A DNA stretch of 64,000 nucleotides, taken from assembly GCA_965655625.1 (NCBI GenBank), contig CBFHHA010000001.1:62001-126000 (forward strand). The letters run 5' to 3'. A model generated the notes under the pieces. It was not told the DNA's origin and did no database searches. It saw nothing but the letters and a program-made list of their open reading frames with translations. Positions 8,006 through 16,238 of the stretch are shown here, in pieces. Source of the stretch: CAJJDF01 sp965655625 (GTDB taxonomy: Bacteria > Bacteroidota > Bacteroidia > Flavobacteriales_D > CAJJDF01). The position numbers and the translations under genes were made by a program. How positions within the stretch are numbered: position 1 is the first letter of the stretch; each line of letters starts with the position of its first letter.

Positions 8006-9576
8006 TGTTCAGCGGAATAAATCAATATATTTCTGAATTTACCAATTTCATTTTTCATGTACGGCAGATAGTCAGAAAAATCCTCCTTTTTATACTCACT
8101 TACAAACAAATACTGTGCTCCGAATGATTTCGCTAATTCCCATTGATTTTCATATTCGTGAACATTGCAGTAATTCGTAAAACCTATTTGATCCATGTTG
8201 TACAAGGAAATATTGATACTTACATCACCCAATACCATCACAACATCTTCCCTTTTTATTCCTATGGATCGTAAATAAGGTGTTATGTCTTCGTATGCCT
8301 GTTGATTTTTTTTATACTCGAATTGATACCAGCCAAAAACATCCTTGTCGTGCTGAGAAATATAATCGTATCCCGCAAAAGCAATAGGATCGGTTGTGTT
8401 GTAACGATGACGCACATGAACAGAACCAATAAAAACTAAATATAGCAGCACTCCTACCAACGAGTAATTGCACCAACGCTTATCAAATAGGTTGGTATTT
8501 TGATACAGGAAAAGAAAGAAAGTGAACCAAGTTACTAAATAGAATATTAAGCTATTTATTAGGTAGTAATCATGGATATCAAACACTTGATAAAAGAGTA
8601 AAAAGAAAAAACTTACACCTAGAAAAAGTAAAATATTTAACGAAATAACAAAGGGGTTTATTCTTTTCATATTCCACACATTAGCGATGAATAAAATCCC
8701 AGTAGTGATGTGAATTCCAGAATTAAATATTCTGGGAGCCTGAACAGAAATAAATTGAGAAAAAGTTTCGGTAATTCTTTGACCGCTTAACTCCCAAATA
8801 GGCAAAATTCCTTTGAGAAAAACATAAGAATTGCCATTAGATTCACTGTATTGAATAGCATAAATGTACCAACTAGCTATGCATAATAATGGGATAAGAA
8901 AATAAAGGAAATGAATTGGTTTAAAAAGCCGTACTTCCTTAAACTTAATAAACCCGAACAACTCAAAACCTGCAATTCCGGCTAAAGCAAACAAACTGAA
9001 TAAAGAGGAAATTTTAATAAGACCAGCCAATAAAAAAAATACAATCACCAAAAACAGGTGCTTGTTAGTGTGAGAATTGTAAAATTTATAAAACCAATAC
9101 CAACCTATAAATACAATATTGAGAGCAGTAGCATCTGCTAAAAAATTATTGGTGTAATAAATATAAATGGGAGAAGTAAAGAGCAGAAATGATAAAAATA
9201 AAGCGGGAAAAAGCCGAGTAAATAGTGCATAAAATAACTTGAATAAATAGAATAGTCCGAGAAAGGAAATTACAACATTTATCAGACGAAATATCCACTC
9301 TTTCTGTCCTGTGATTTTCCAAATATTACCCACCAAATAATACAGAATAGGAAATTCGCTGGCTACCCCTCGCAATCCTGTTTCATCGCTCATGTGATGA
9401 ATTTTAGGTTGATGAAAAGCTAAATTTTCTTTGTAATAATTTTGAGTAATCGATAAGCAATCAGCCTGCCTCCATTGATGAATGGAGCCATTTTTTTTTG
9501 TTAAAATTGCAGGGTAATTGTAACAAATAGCCATTCCTAAAAAAGAAATAATAAATATGATTATTTCCTTTTTCAC
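8002..9576 (-). CDS. GT-C membrane glycosyltransferase (ArnT/PMT-like)
   Basis: A 524-residue integral membrane protein with about 11-12 hydrophobic helices. It has the architecture of GT-C (family 39-like) enzymes, which transfer a sugar from a lipid-phosphate donor on the periplasmic face. The first periplasmic loop carries HQWRQADCLSITQNYY and later GVASEFPILYYL, consistent with the acidic-residue loop expected near the catalytic site. The C-terminal 100 residues are soluble (YDYISQHDKDVFGWYQF, VMVLGDVSINISLYNM). The start is GTG 9576, two bases after the stop of the M28 gene, and the stop overlaps the CotH start, so translation is probably coupled. The acceptor is unknown; with CotH and a peptidase next door, modification of secreted protein or envelope glycan is plausible but inferred. 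Confidence 0.75.
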   Translation of the reverse strand: MKKEIIIFIISFLGMAICYNYPAILTKKNGSIHQWRQADCLSITQNYYKENLAFHQPKIHHMSDETGLRGVASEFPILYYLVGNIWKITGQKEWIFRLINVVISFLGLFYLFKLFYALFTRLFPALFLSFLLFTSPIYIYYTNNFLADATALNIVFIGWYWFYKFYNSHTNKHLFLVIVFFLLAGLIKISSLFSLFALAGIAGFELFGFIKFKEVRLFKPIHFLYFLIPLLCIASWYIYAIQYSESNGNSYVFLKGILPIWELSGQRITETFSQFISVQAPRIFNSGIHITTGILFIANVWNMKRINPFVISLNILLFLGVSFFFLLFYQVFDIHDYYLINSLIFYLVTWFTFFLFLYQNTNLFDKRWCNYSLVGVLLYLVFIGSVHVRHRYNTTDPIAFAGYDYISQHDKDVFGWYQFEYKKNQQAYEDITPYLRSIGIKREDVVMVLGDVSINISLYNMDQIGFTNYCNVHEYENQWELAKSFGAQYLFVSEYKKEDFSDYLPYMKNEIGKFRNILIYSAEQ

Positions 9577-9578
9577 GC

Positions 9579-11108
9579 TTAGTCATTCAGTTTTAGTCGA
9601 GTTGGCTTATTGGCCAATTCCCAAGCTGTGTAAAATACAAGTTGTGTGATTGTTTCTACCTTATCGAATAAAATTTTATCTACCTCATCGCTTGCTTTGT
9701 GATAATCTTCATGAACTCCACTGAAATAAAATATTACCGGAATGCCATTTTTTGCAAAATTATAATGATCACTTCTGTAATAAAATCTATTAGGATCATT
9801 CTCATTATTAAAGGTATAATCTAACTCTAGTTTCGTATATTTCTTATTAGTAGCTTCGTTTATTAGGTGTAATTCCTTGCTTATTTTATCAGCACCAATT
9901 ACATACACATATTCCTTTTCGGTATGGTGCTCATCTAACCTACCAATCATATCTATATTCAAATTAGCAACCGTTTTTTCGAGAGGAAAAATAGGATTTT
10001 CAGTATAATATCTTGAACCCAACAAACCTTTTTCTTCTCCCGAAACAGGCATAATCACGATACTTCTTTTTGGCCCATTTCCTTCGTTTTTTGCTTTCTG
10101 AAAAGCCTGAGCTATTTCCAGTAAAGCCACAGTTCCGGTTCCGTCATCATCTGCACCATTATACACTTCGCCATTTTGTATTCCTAAATGATCATAATGA
10201 GCTGTAAGAATAATATACTCATGCTTGAGTTCTGGGTCACTTCCTTCTATCAACCCAACTACATTGGAAGATTCAATTCTCTCCATGCCTTTTGTGTAAT
10301 TAAACTGAATTGTTTCATATTGTGGATGACGAATCAAAAAAGTTGAATCAGGTTTTTCTATTAAATAAATCTCGTTTAATAATTCGTCCGATAAAAAATA
10401 GAAAGGAATAAATTGATTTTTTTTATTCACTATATCTGTTGCTAATCTCATGGAAGATTTAGTTAAATAATGGTGAACCTTTTCTAAATTCTCTTGGTAG
10501 TTAGCACTAGAAAAAAACACTTGTTTAGCCCCTCTACTTTCCGCAAATCTCACCTTCTTTCTCCAATCCCATTGTTTAAATTCGGAAGGAGATTCTAATT
10601 TAATTACCACTATTTTCCCTTCCACTTCCAGACTTTTATAATCATCTCTTTCTCCTTCTACAATTCCGTATTCTACCGACACTAAATTGGATACCTCTGT
10701 ATCAAACGCCTCAAATTTTGCCATGGTTGCATAGAAATAAAATTCCTTCGCATACCGGAAATCTTTATTATGAAACAAAAAATTAGCTTGCGGTTTATTG
10801 GTTTCTAATAAAGGAAAATATTGAAAGTTACCCCCATTATTTCCTGGAGTAACTCCATAACTATCGAGTTCTTTTCTTAAATATTCAGCCGTCATTCTTT
10901 GGCCTTTTTTCCCAGTTTCTCTTCCTTCGTATTCATCAGATGCAATTACTTCTAGGTGTGTTTTTAGTTCTTGCTGAGTAATCGTAGAGGCATATTGTTG
11001 AGAAAATTTATTTTTGCTAACCTTATACTTTGGTTTTAACAAAGAACAAGAAGTGAGTAGGATTATACCTAAAAAATATATAAGTTGTTTCATAATTCGA
11101 ATCTTCAT
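9579..11108 (-). CDS. M28-family metallopeptidase, lipoprotein
   Basis: A 509-residue protein with a lipoprotein leader (LIYFLGIILLTSC). A PA-like insert occupies the N-terminal half. The M28 di-zinc core follows: TAHYDHLG with His304 and Asp306, NGADDDGTGTVALLEIA (bridging Asp), SGEEKGLLGS (catalytic and ligand Glu), NIDMIGR (Asp), and SDHYNF...GVHEDYHKASDE (final His). Family members are exported aminopeptidases/glutaminyl-cyclase relatives. ATG 11108 overlaps the rpiB stop (TAATG), which favours this start over the ATG five codons later. A paralogue with a PDZ domain is encoded at 16239-17471. Confidence 0.9.
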   Translation of the reverse strand: MKIRIMKQLIYFLGIILLTSCSLLKPKYKVSKNKFSQQYASTITQQELKTHLEVIASDEYEGRETGKKGQRMTAEYLRKELDSYGVTPGNNGGNFQYFPLLETNKPQANFLFHNKDFRYAKEFYFYATMAKFEAFDTEVSNLVSVEYGIVEGERDDYKSLEVEGKIVVIKLESPSEFKQWDWRKKVRFAESRGAKQVFFSSANYQENLEKVHHYLTKSSMRLATDIVNKKNQFIPFYFLSDELLNEIYLIEKPDSTFLIRHPQYETIQFNYTKGMERIESSNVVGLIEGSDPELKHEYIILTAHYDHLGIQNGEVYNGADDDGTGTVALLEIAQAFQKAKNEGNGPKRSIVIMPVSGEEKGLLGSRYYTENPIFPLEKTVANLNIDMIGRLDEHHTEKEYVYVIGADKISKELHLINEATNKKYTKLELDYTFNNENDPNRFYYRSDHYNFAKNGIPVIFYFSGVHEDYHKASDEVDKILFDKVETITQLVFYTAWELANKPTRLKLND

Positions 11109-11530
11109 TATATTTTATTTACTCTTCTCTCATGTCTTCCACCTTCAAAATCAGTATCAATGTAAGTGGATACAATTTCTAATGCTAATTCCTCGGAAAT
11201 AAACCTGGCCGGAATAGATAATACATTTGCATCGTTATGTTGTCTGGCAAGTTCGCAAATCTCTTTTGTCCAACACAAGGCTGCTCTCACATTCTTGTAT
11301 TTATTTACAGTCATGTTTATTCCATTTCCACTTCCACAGATGGTAATTCCTCGATCAAACTCAGCCTTATCAACAGATTCTCCTACTTTGTGACCAAAAT
11401 CTGGATAATCTACACTTTCTTCAGAAAAGGGTCCAAAATCTTGAAAACCAATATTTCTTTCTCTTAAAACTTCCTTAATTTTCTCTTTTAATTCGTAACC
11501 AGCATGATCGGATCCTAACGCAATTCTCAT
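11108..11530 (-). CDS. rpiB: Ribose-5-phosphate isomerase B
   Basis: A 140-residue protein of normal length for RpiB, interconverting ribose 5-phosphate and ribulose 5-phosphate in the cytosolic pentose phosphate pathway. Motifs: SDHAGYELK at the N-terminus, VDYPDFGHKV, CGSGNGINM (catalytic Cys loop in its bacteroidal form), ARQHNDANVLSIPARF, and the C-terminal GGRHERRV. It is the promoter-proximal gene of the leftward operon ending at tRNA-Arg. The 621 bases upstream are gene-free and must hold its promoter. Confidence 0.95.
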   Translation of the reverse strand: MRIALGSDHAGYELKEKIKEVLRERNIGFQDFGPFSEESVDYPDFGHKVGESVDKAEFDRGITICGSGNGINMTVNKYKNVRAALCWTKEICELARQHNDANVLSIPARFISEELALEIVSTYIDTDFEGGRHERRVNKI

Positions 11531-12152
11531 AGTAATGATTTGTTTTTTAGTTTTTTATATACCTTCTTAACATAGAATTTACACTTATTAACAACAACTT
11601 ATTATAGGTTTGTAAATACTTAATTTATAATTAGTTATAATCTTCACTTATAAACATTAAAATCGTGTATAAGAAAAAATAGTATTGATAGCTTCTTATA
11701 AAAGTAATGGGATAAATTCAAATAATATTACAAGACGAACAAATTATCTAAAAACCTAATTTATTTACTTTCTATTTATTCCCATTTTATCAATAGATAA
11801 AGATAGAGTAAATTCTAAAATTTAATTAACAAATGAGTGTGTTAAAACCAAACTCACTCCTTTCAATATTAGTTAATTAATTTCGTTATCGAATAAGTAT
11901 TAACATTCTGTAATTAAATTAATTAAGTAATATATAAAGAGGTAAAATTACAGGGTGTGTGAATTGTTTATAAGTTTTAATAAGTGAAAAATCCTACAAT
12001 CTCTCTCGATTTTTGTACACAGAATTAACACCTATAATAATAATAACATAGTAAGTTTAAAAACTATTTATTTATAATGAATAGAGAATAAGGTGAAAGA
12101 TGAAAAGAAATTAAATTGAGGATTTTAATTTATCTTTGGGTAATCGAAATCA
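11531..12152. other. AT-rich divergent intergenic region; candidate origin or control region
   Basis: This stretch of 622 bases has no coding potential and is very AT-rich. It separates leftward rpiB from the rightward sensor operon. DnaA-box-like 9-mers, each two mismatches from TTATCCACA, occur at 11585-11593 (TTATTAACA) and 11648-11656 (TTATAAACA) on the plus strand and, inverted, at 11664-11672 (CGTGTATAA) and 11965-11973 (TGTTTATAA). Two exact inverted pairs link the halves: CACTTATTA (11583) with TAATAAGTG (11979), and ACTTATAAAC (11646) with GTTTATAAGT (11966). A TATCTTTG box at 12131-12138 fits the bacteroidal -7 element and could start the downstream operon. Confidence 0.4.
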
Positions 12153-13694
12153 ATGAAAATAAACACAGAAAATATCAAACTCTCGCTGGCGGCCATTTTT
12201 TTTCCGCTCGTTTTTTTTTCTCAGGAAACAAACCCCAATGGATTTAATATTTTTTATTTCGAAAATGGAAATATAGCAAGCAAAGGTTTTTTGAAAGACG
12301 GAAAACCTAATGGGTATTGGTTTAATTATAACCTAAACGGATCGTTGAAATCTGAGGGAAATAGAAAAAACTTTTTATTGGATAGCACTTGGAAATTTTA
12401 TTCGAATCAATACATCAAAGAGATTGTAAATTACGAAAAAAATAAAAAACATGGCCTATTTATTCAATTTGGTGATTCGGGAATTTTAGTATCCACTTCT
12501 ACTTACCGAAAAGATACGCTACAGGGAGAAAAATTAGTGTTTTACCCAACTGGGGAACTTCATTTTAGGTACAATTATTTAGATGGAAACTATCATGGAA
12601 GTGCTTATGAATACAGACAAGATTCCACGATTATATCAATATTCGAATACAACAAAGGAAAGTTAGTAAGAAGAGAAAAGATTAACAGATTTAATGCAGA
12701 AGGAGAAAAAGAAGGAGTTTGGAAAATATTTACCGACAAAGGAATATTAAGAGAGGAAGGCGAGTACAAGAATGGCCAAAAGAATGGCTTATTTAAGCTG
12801 TATAAATACAACGGAGAATTGGATGAGCTGCAGCGATTTAATCAAGGAGAGATTTTATTAGCAGAAGAAGATTTACAATTCGTACAATTTCATAAAGAGT
12901 ATTATCCTACAGGCGAACTTCATTTTACGATTGCCAAAAATGATTTTGATCAGAGGCAAGGAATAACCCAAGAATACGACAAAAAAGGCAATATTTTGGT
13001 TACCAAAATATTCAGAAAAGATACATTAATTGCTGAGGGAATAATAGATAAAAAAGGATTGAAGCAAGGCAAATGGAAATTTTATAACAAAGAAAAAAGT
13101 GTAATTGCTAATGGAAAATACAAAGACGATTACCAAGTAGATGAATGGTTTTACTATTATCCAACAGGAAAAATTGAGCAAAAAGGAAAATTCAGAAAAG
13201 GAGAATTGAACGGGAAATGGGTTTGGTATTATCCGTTGGGGATGGTTCACCGAGAAGAATATTACCGAAGAGGCAAAGAAAATGGGGAGTTTATCGAATA
13301 CGATGAGGAAGGAAAAATAATAACAAAAGGAGAATACATCAACGGATTGAAAGATGGATCTTGGTTTTATGAAGTGGGAGATCACACCGAGAAAGGTAAA
13401 TTTGTGGAAGGAGAAAAAGAAGGAGAATGGACTTATTTTTATATGACCGATCAATTGTACTTTAAAGGAAACTACAAAAACGGAAAACCGATTAATAAGC
13501 ATGTTTATTACCATGTGAATGGAAATAAAAAATGGATAGGAAATTATTCTCTAGGTAAAAAAGAGGGGAAATGGGTTCGGTATAATGAGAAAGGTGAAAT
13601 ATTAGTTACTTACAATTTTAGGAATGACGTGTTAATAAAAACGGATGGAAAAAAAATAAAACCAGCTTTTGAAGAAGAACTAAACAGAGAATGA
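12153..13694 (+). CDS. Exported YwqK/MORN-like repeat protein
   Basis: A 513-residue protein with an N-terminal hydrophobic leader (LSLAAIFFPLVFFS) and then about 18 degenerate 22-24-residue repeats of the form G-x-W-x-x-Y/F-x-x-x-G-x-L-x-x-E-G-x-Y-x-x-G (for example GVWKIFTDKGILREEGEYKNG and GKWVWYYPLGMVHREEYY). This is the pattern of MORN-2 or 'YwqK antitoxin' proteins, a label that is not evidence of a toxin partner here. It probably forms an elongated beta-solenoid in the periplasm. Its ATGA overlap with the kinase gene downstream makes it the first gene of a two-component operon, so it may sense or present the stimulus. A similar protein is encoded at 34630-36312. Confidence 0.8.
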   Translation: MKINTENIKLSLAAIFFPLVFFSQETNPNGFNIFYFENGNIASKGFLKDGKPNGYWFNYNLNGSLKSEGNRKNFLLDSTWKFYSNQYIKEIVNYEKNKKHGLFIQFGDSGILVSTSTYRKDTLQGEKLVFYPTGELHFRYNYLDGNYHGSAYEYRQDSTIISIFEYNKGKLVRREKINRFNAEGEKEGVWKIFTDKGILREEGEYKNGQKNGLFKLYKYNGELDELQRFNQGEILLAEEDLQFVQFHKEYYPTGELHFTIAKNDFDQRQGITQEYDKKGNILVTKIFRKDTLIAEGIIDKKGLKQGKWKFYNKEKSVIANGKYKDDYQVDEWFYYYPTGKIEQKGKFRKGELNGKWVWYYPLGMVHREEYYRRGKENGEFIEYDEEGKIITKGEYINGLKDGSWFYEVGDHTEKGKFVEGEKEGEWTYFYMTDQLYFKGNYKNGKPINKHVYYHVNGNKKWIGNYSLGKKEGKWVRYNEKGEILVTYNFRNDVLIKTDGKKIKPAFEEELNRE

Positions 13695-14998
13695 AAACAA
13701 CGGCTAAAATAATTATCATACTTTCTATTTCGGTATTAGTTGGGCTTATTTTTACGCAATTCTTTATTGTAAAAAATTCCCTGGAAATTGAGCATGAGAA
13801 TAGAGAAATAGTCGAAGAAATTAAACAGTTGGAATACAAAAATTTCCACACTGAAGTGACTCTTGCTTTAACCAAGGTGAGAGATAAATTAATTTCGATC
13901 AATAAAGAAAAATCAAATATTTACCTGGATCCAGTAAAACAGATTCAACCGAATTATTTTGTGGTGAGTTTTTACGACACGATTCCAAAGGATTTTTTAA
14001 AACAATTGATAGAGGAGGAGTTTTCTACTTTTTATATCGATAATTCTTACCAAATTGGAATTTACGATTGCTTTATAGATTCTATTATTTTCGATCAATT
14101 TACTACAGAAAACAAACAAAAATTCCCATTAAAATGGGAACACGATGGGTATTACTTTGGTGTTTATTTTTCTGATTTACAGAAAGCAGAAACAGAAAAA
14201 AAATCTTCTTTGCCTTACATGCTCATGTTGGCTACATTCGTAATTGTGATTGCCAGTTTATTTACATTTTATTTGGCAATCGGGATTTTAAAACAAAAGA
14301 AAATTTCTAAAATCACGTATGATTTTATTAATAATATGACCCACGAATTAAAAACACCTATTTCCACAATTTCATTATCAACAGATGTTTTGTTAAATTC
14401 GGAAGAAACCAATAAAAATGAGCGACTCAATAGGTATTTATCTATTATTAAAACGGAGAACAAACGACTCGAAAACCAAGTAGAAAGGGTGCTTCAAATT
14501 GCCAAATTAGATAAAGATGTAATCAAATTAAGGTTCGAGAGAATTGATATTCATGAAGTAATTGAAACCTGCATCAACACCTTTGGTGTGCCTATTCAAG
14601 ACAGAAGCGGAATCATTATTTCGCATCTTAACGCATCAAACATGTATATCGAAGGAGACATTATTCACATAACTAATATTATTTATAACTTGTTTGATAA
14701 TGCAAATAAGTACTCTCCCAAGAAACCAAGAATTATGGTATCAACTGAGGATTTGGGCGGAAAATTGGAAGTAAAAATAACAGACAACGGAATTGGAATA
14801 AAAAAAGAGGAGAGTAAAGAAATATTTGAGAAGTTTTACCGAGTTTCTACTGGAGACGTGCATAATGTAAAAGGTTTTGGTTTAGGACTTTATTATGTAA
14901 AACAAATGATGGAAAAACATGGTGGAGAAATTGAAATTGAGAGCAAAATAGGAGAAGGAAGCACATTTATTTTAACCTTTCCGGCATCAAAAAATTAG
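13691..14998 (+). CDS. Sensor histidine kinase
   Basis: A 435-residue inner-membrane kinase. TM1 lies at about 7-27 and TM2 at about 176-197, enclosing a 150-residue periplasmic sensor with no family I recognise. There is no HAMP domain. HisKA has NNMTHELKTPIS with phosphoacceptor His218. The HATPase domain shows NLFDNANKYSP (N box), DNGIGI (G1) and GFGLGLYYVK (G2). It overlaps the repeat-protein gene by 4 bases and is followed 8 bases later by its response regulator, so the three are surely co-transcribed. The signal is unknown; the exported repeat protein is the obvious candidate accessory. Confidence 0.93.
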   Translation: MKTTAKIIIILSISVLVGLIFTQFFIVKNSLEIEHENREIVEEIKQLEYKNFHTEVTLALTKVRDKLISINKEKSNIYLDPVKQIQPNYFVVSFYDTIPKDFLKQLIEEEFSTFYIDNSYQIGIYDCFIDSIIFDQFTTENKQKFPLKWEHDGYYFGVYFSDLQKAETEKKSSLPYMLMLATFVIVIASLFTFYLAIGILKQKKISKITYDFINNMTHELKTPISTISLSTDVLLNSEETNKNERLNRYLSIIKTENKRLENQVERVLQIAKLDKDVIKLRFERIDIHEVIETCINTFGVPIQDRSGIIISHLNASNMYIEGDIIHITNIIYNLFDNANKYSPKKPRIMVSTEDLGGKLEVKITDNGIGIKKEESKEIFEKFYRVSTGDVHNVKGFGLGLYYVKQMMEKHGGEIEIESKIGEGSTFILTFPASKN

Positions 14999-15006
14999 AA
15001 TAAAAA

Positions 15007-15705
15007 ATGGAAAAAAGAAACATATTATTAGTCGAGGATGATTTTAATTTAGGAATCGTGGTTCAAGATTTTTTATCGCTGGAAGGATATACAGTTCATT
15101 TGTGCAGAGATGGAAAAGAGGGGCTTCAAAAGTTTAATAAAAACAACTACGATGTATGCCTACTGGATGTAATGTTGCCCGAAAAAGATGGGTACGAAAT
15201 TGCAGAAGATATAAGAAAAGTAGACAAGGAGATTCCTATTATTTTCTTAACAGCTAAATCAAATCCAGAAGACAAAGTAAAAGGATTCAAAGCAGGTGGA
15301 GACGATTACATCACGAAACCCTTTAATAGAGAAGAGTTTTTGTTGCGCATAAAAGCAATTTTGCGAAGAGCAAACAACGAAATGGATGAGGATGAAAACG
15401 AGGGAATAATTTCTTTAGGGAGTTATGAATTAGATTTTCAGAATTTGAGACTTATCCATAAAGAGGAAGATAAAAAACTGACAAAACGAGAAACGGCAAT
15501 TTTAAAACTACTTTCTGAAAACAGAAATAAAGTAATTGAAAGAAGCCTAGTCCTTAATCTTATCTGGGGAGATGACAATTATTTTAATGGAAGAAGTCTG
15601 GATGTATTTATCACCAAACTCAGAAAATACTTAAAGCATGACGAAGGAATTCAAATAAACAATATTCATGGAGTAGGGTTTAAGTTAGAATTAAATGAAA
15701 AATAA
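15007..15705 (+). CDS. OmpR/PhoB-type response regulator
   Basis: A 232-residue regulator. The receiver domain (1-120) has acidic pair Glu10/Asp11-Asp12 (LLVEDD), phosphoacceptor Asp54 (CLLDVMLPEKDGYE), Thr in FLTAK and Lys in ITKPF. A winged-helix DNA-binding domain (about 135-230) contains LTKRETAILKLL, RSLVLNLIWGDDNYFNGRSLDVFITKLRKYL and IHGVGFKL. It is the cognate partner of the kinase directly upstream. Target promoters cannot be read from the sequence. Confidence 0.95.
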   Translation: MEKRNILLVEDDFNLGIVVQDFLSLEGYTVHLCRDGKEGLQKFNKNNYDVCLLDVMLPEKDGYEIAEDIRKVDKEIPIIFLTAKSNPEDKVKGFKAGGDDYITKPFNREEFLLRIKAILRRANNEMDEDENEGIISLGSYELDFQNLRLIHKEEDKKLTKRETAILKLLSENRNKVIERSLVLNLIWGDDNYFNGRSLDVFITKLRKYLKHDEGIQINNIHGVGFKLELNEK

Positions 15706-15741
15706 AATATATTTGTAAAAAATTTAAAAACAAGAATACAC

Positions 15742-16164
15742 ATGTCAATATCAGATGCATTTCAAGGAGGACAACAAATAAGAAACCACTCACACCTGGA
15801 AAACTTGGTTGAGGTAGCTCTCACAGACGGACAAATAGTAGCAGAGGAAAGAGAATTATTAGAAAAATTCGCTAAAAGACTAAGCATTTCGAATGATGAA
15901 TTAGATTCTATCATCGAAAACATAGGGAAACACCCAATTAACCCACCAACTAACAAAGAAGACAGATACAAAAGATTCTACAGATTAATTCAGATGATGT
16001 TGGCTGACGGTATAATTGGAGAAAAACAAGATAAATTAATTCACAGATTTGCGATTGGGTTAGGATATTCAGAAGAAAGAACAGAAGAAATTTATTCTCA
16101 AACGATTGAGTGTATTAAGAACGAGATGGATTTTGAAGACGCTTTTGAGAAAATAGCTCACTAA
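15742..16164 (+). CDS. TerB-like helical protein
   Basis: A 140-residue soluble, all-helical protein. The first half has VEVALTDGQIVAEERELLEKFAKRL and the second half repeats the pattern (LIQMMLADGIIGEKQDKLIHRFA). This duplicated D-G-x-I/V-x-x-E/K helical unit is characteristic of TerB-like (tellurite-resistance B) domains with acidic metal-binding positions. The role is unknown; the family is often linked to stress or envelope. It starts 36 bases after the response regulator and is followed by a strong terminator, so it is probably the last gene of the sensor operon. Confidence 0.7.
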   Translation: MSISDAFQGGQQIRNHSHLENLVEVALTDGQIVAEERELLEKFAKRLSISNDELDSIIENIGKHPINPPTNKEDRYKRFYRLIQMMLADGIIGEKQDKLIHRFAIGLGYSEERTEEIYSQTIECIKNEMDFEDAFEKIAH

Positions 16165-16183
16165 AAAGATACCTACTAAGCAT

Positions 16184-16220
16184 AAAAAAAGGGCGGAAAC
16201 ATCAGTTTCTGCCCTTTTTT
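16184..16220. terminator. Bidirectional terminator
   Basis: GGGCGGAAAC and GTTTCTGCCC (16191-16200 / 16205-16214) form a 10-bp stem with one mismatch and a 4-base ATCA loop. The stem is flanked by AAAAAAA on the left and TTTTTT on the right. It sits between the convergent TerB-like gene and the M28-PDZ gene and can serve both. Confidence 0.9.
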
Positions 16221-16238
16221 GGTTTTATACTTTTTTGG

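Noticed and set aside
13026..13514. Long leftward ORF opposite the YwqK-like gene
   Set aside because: It is antisense to a regular repeat gene; its Phe/Ser-rich translation is the mirror of Lys/Glu-rich codons and has no start context.
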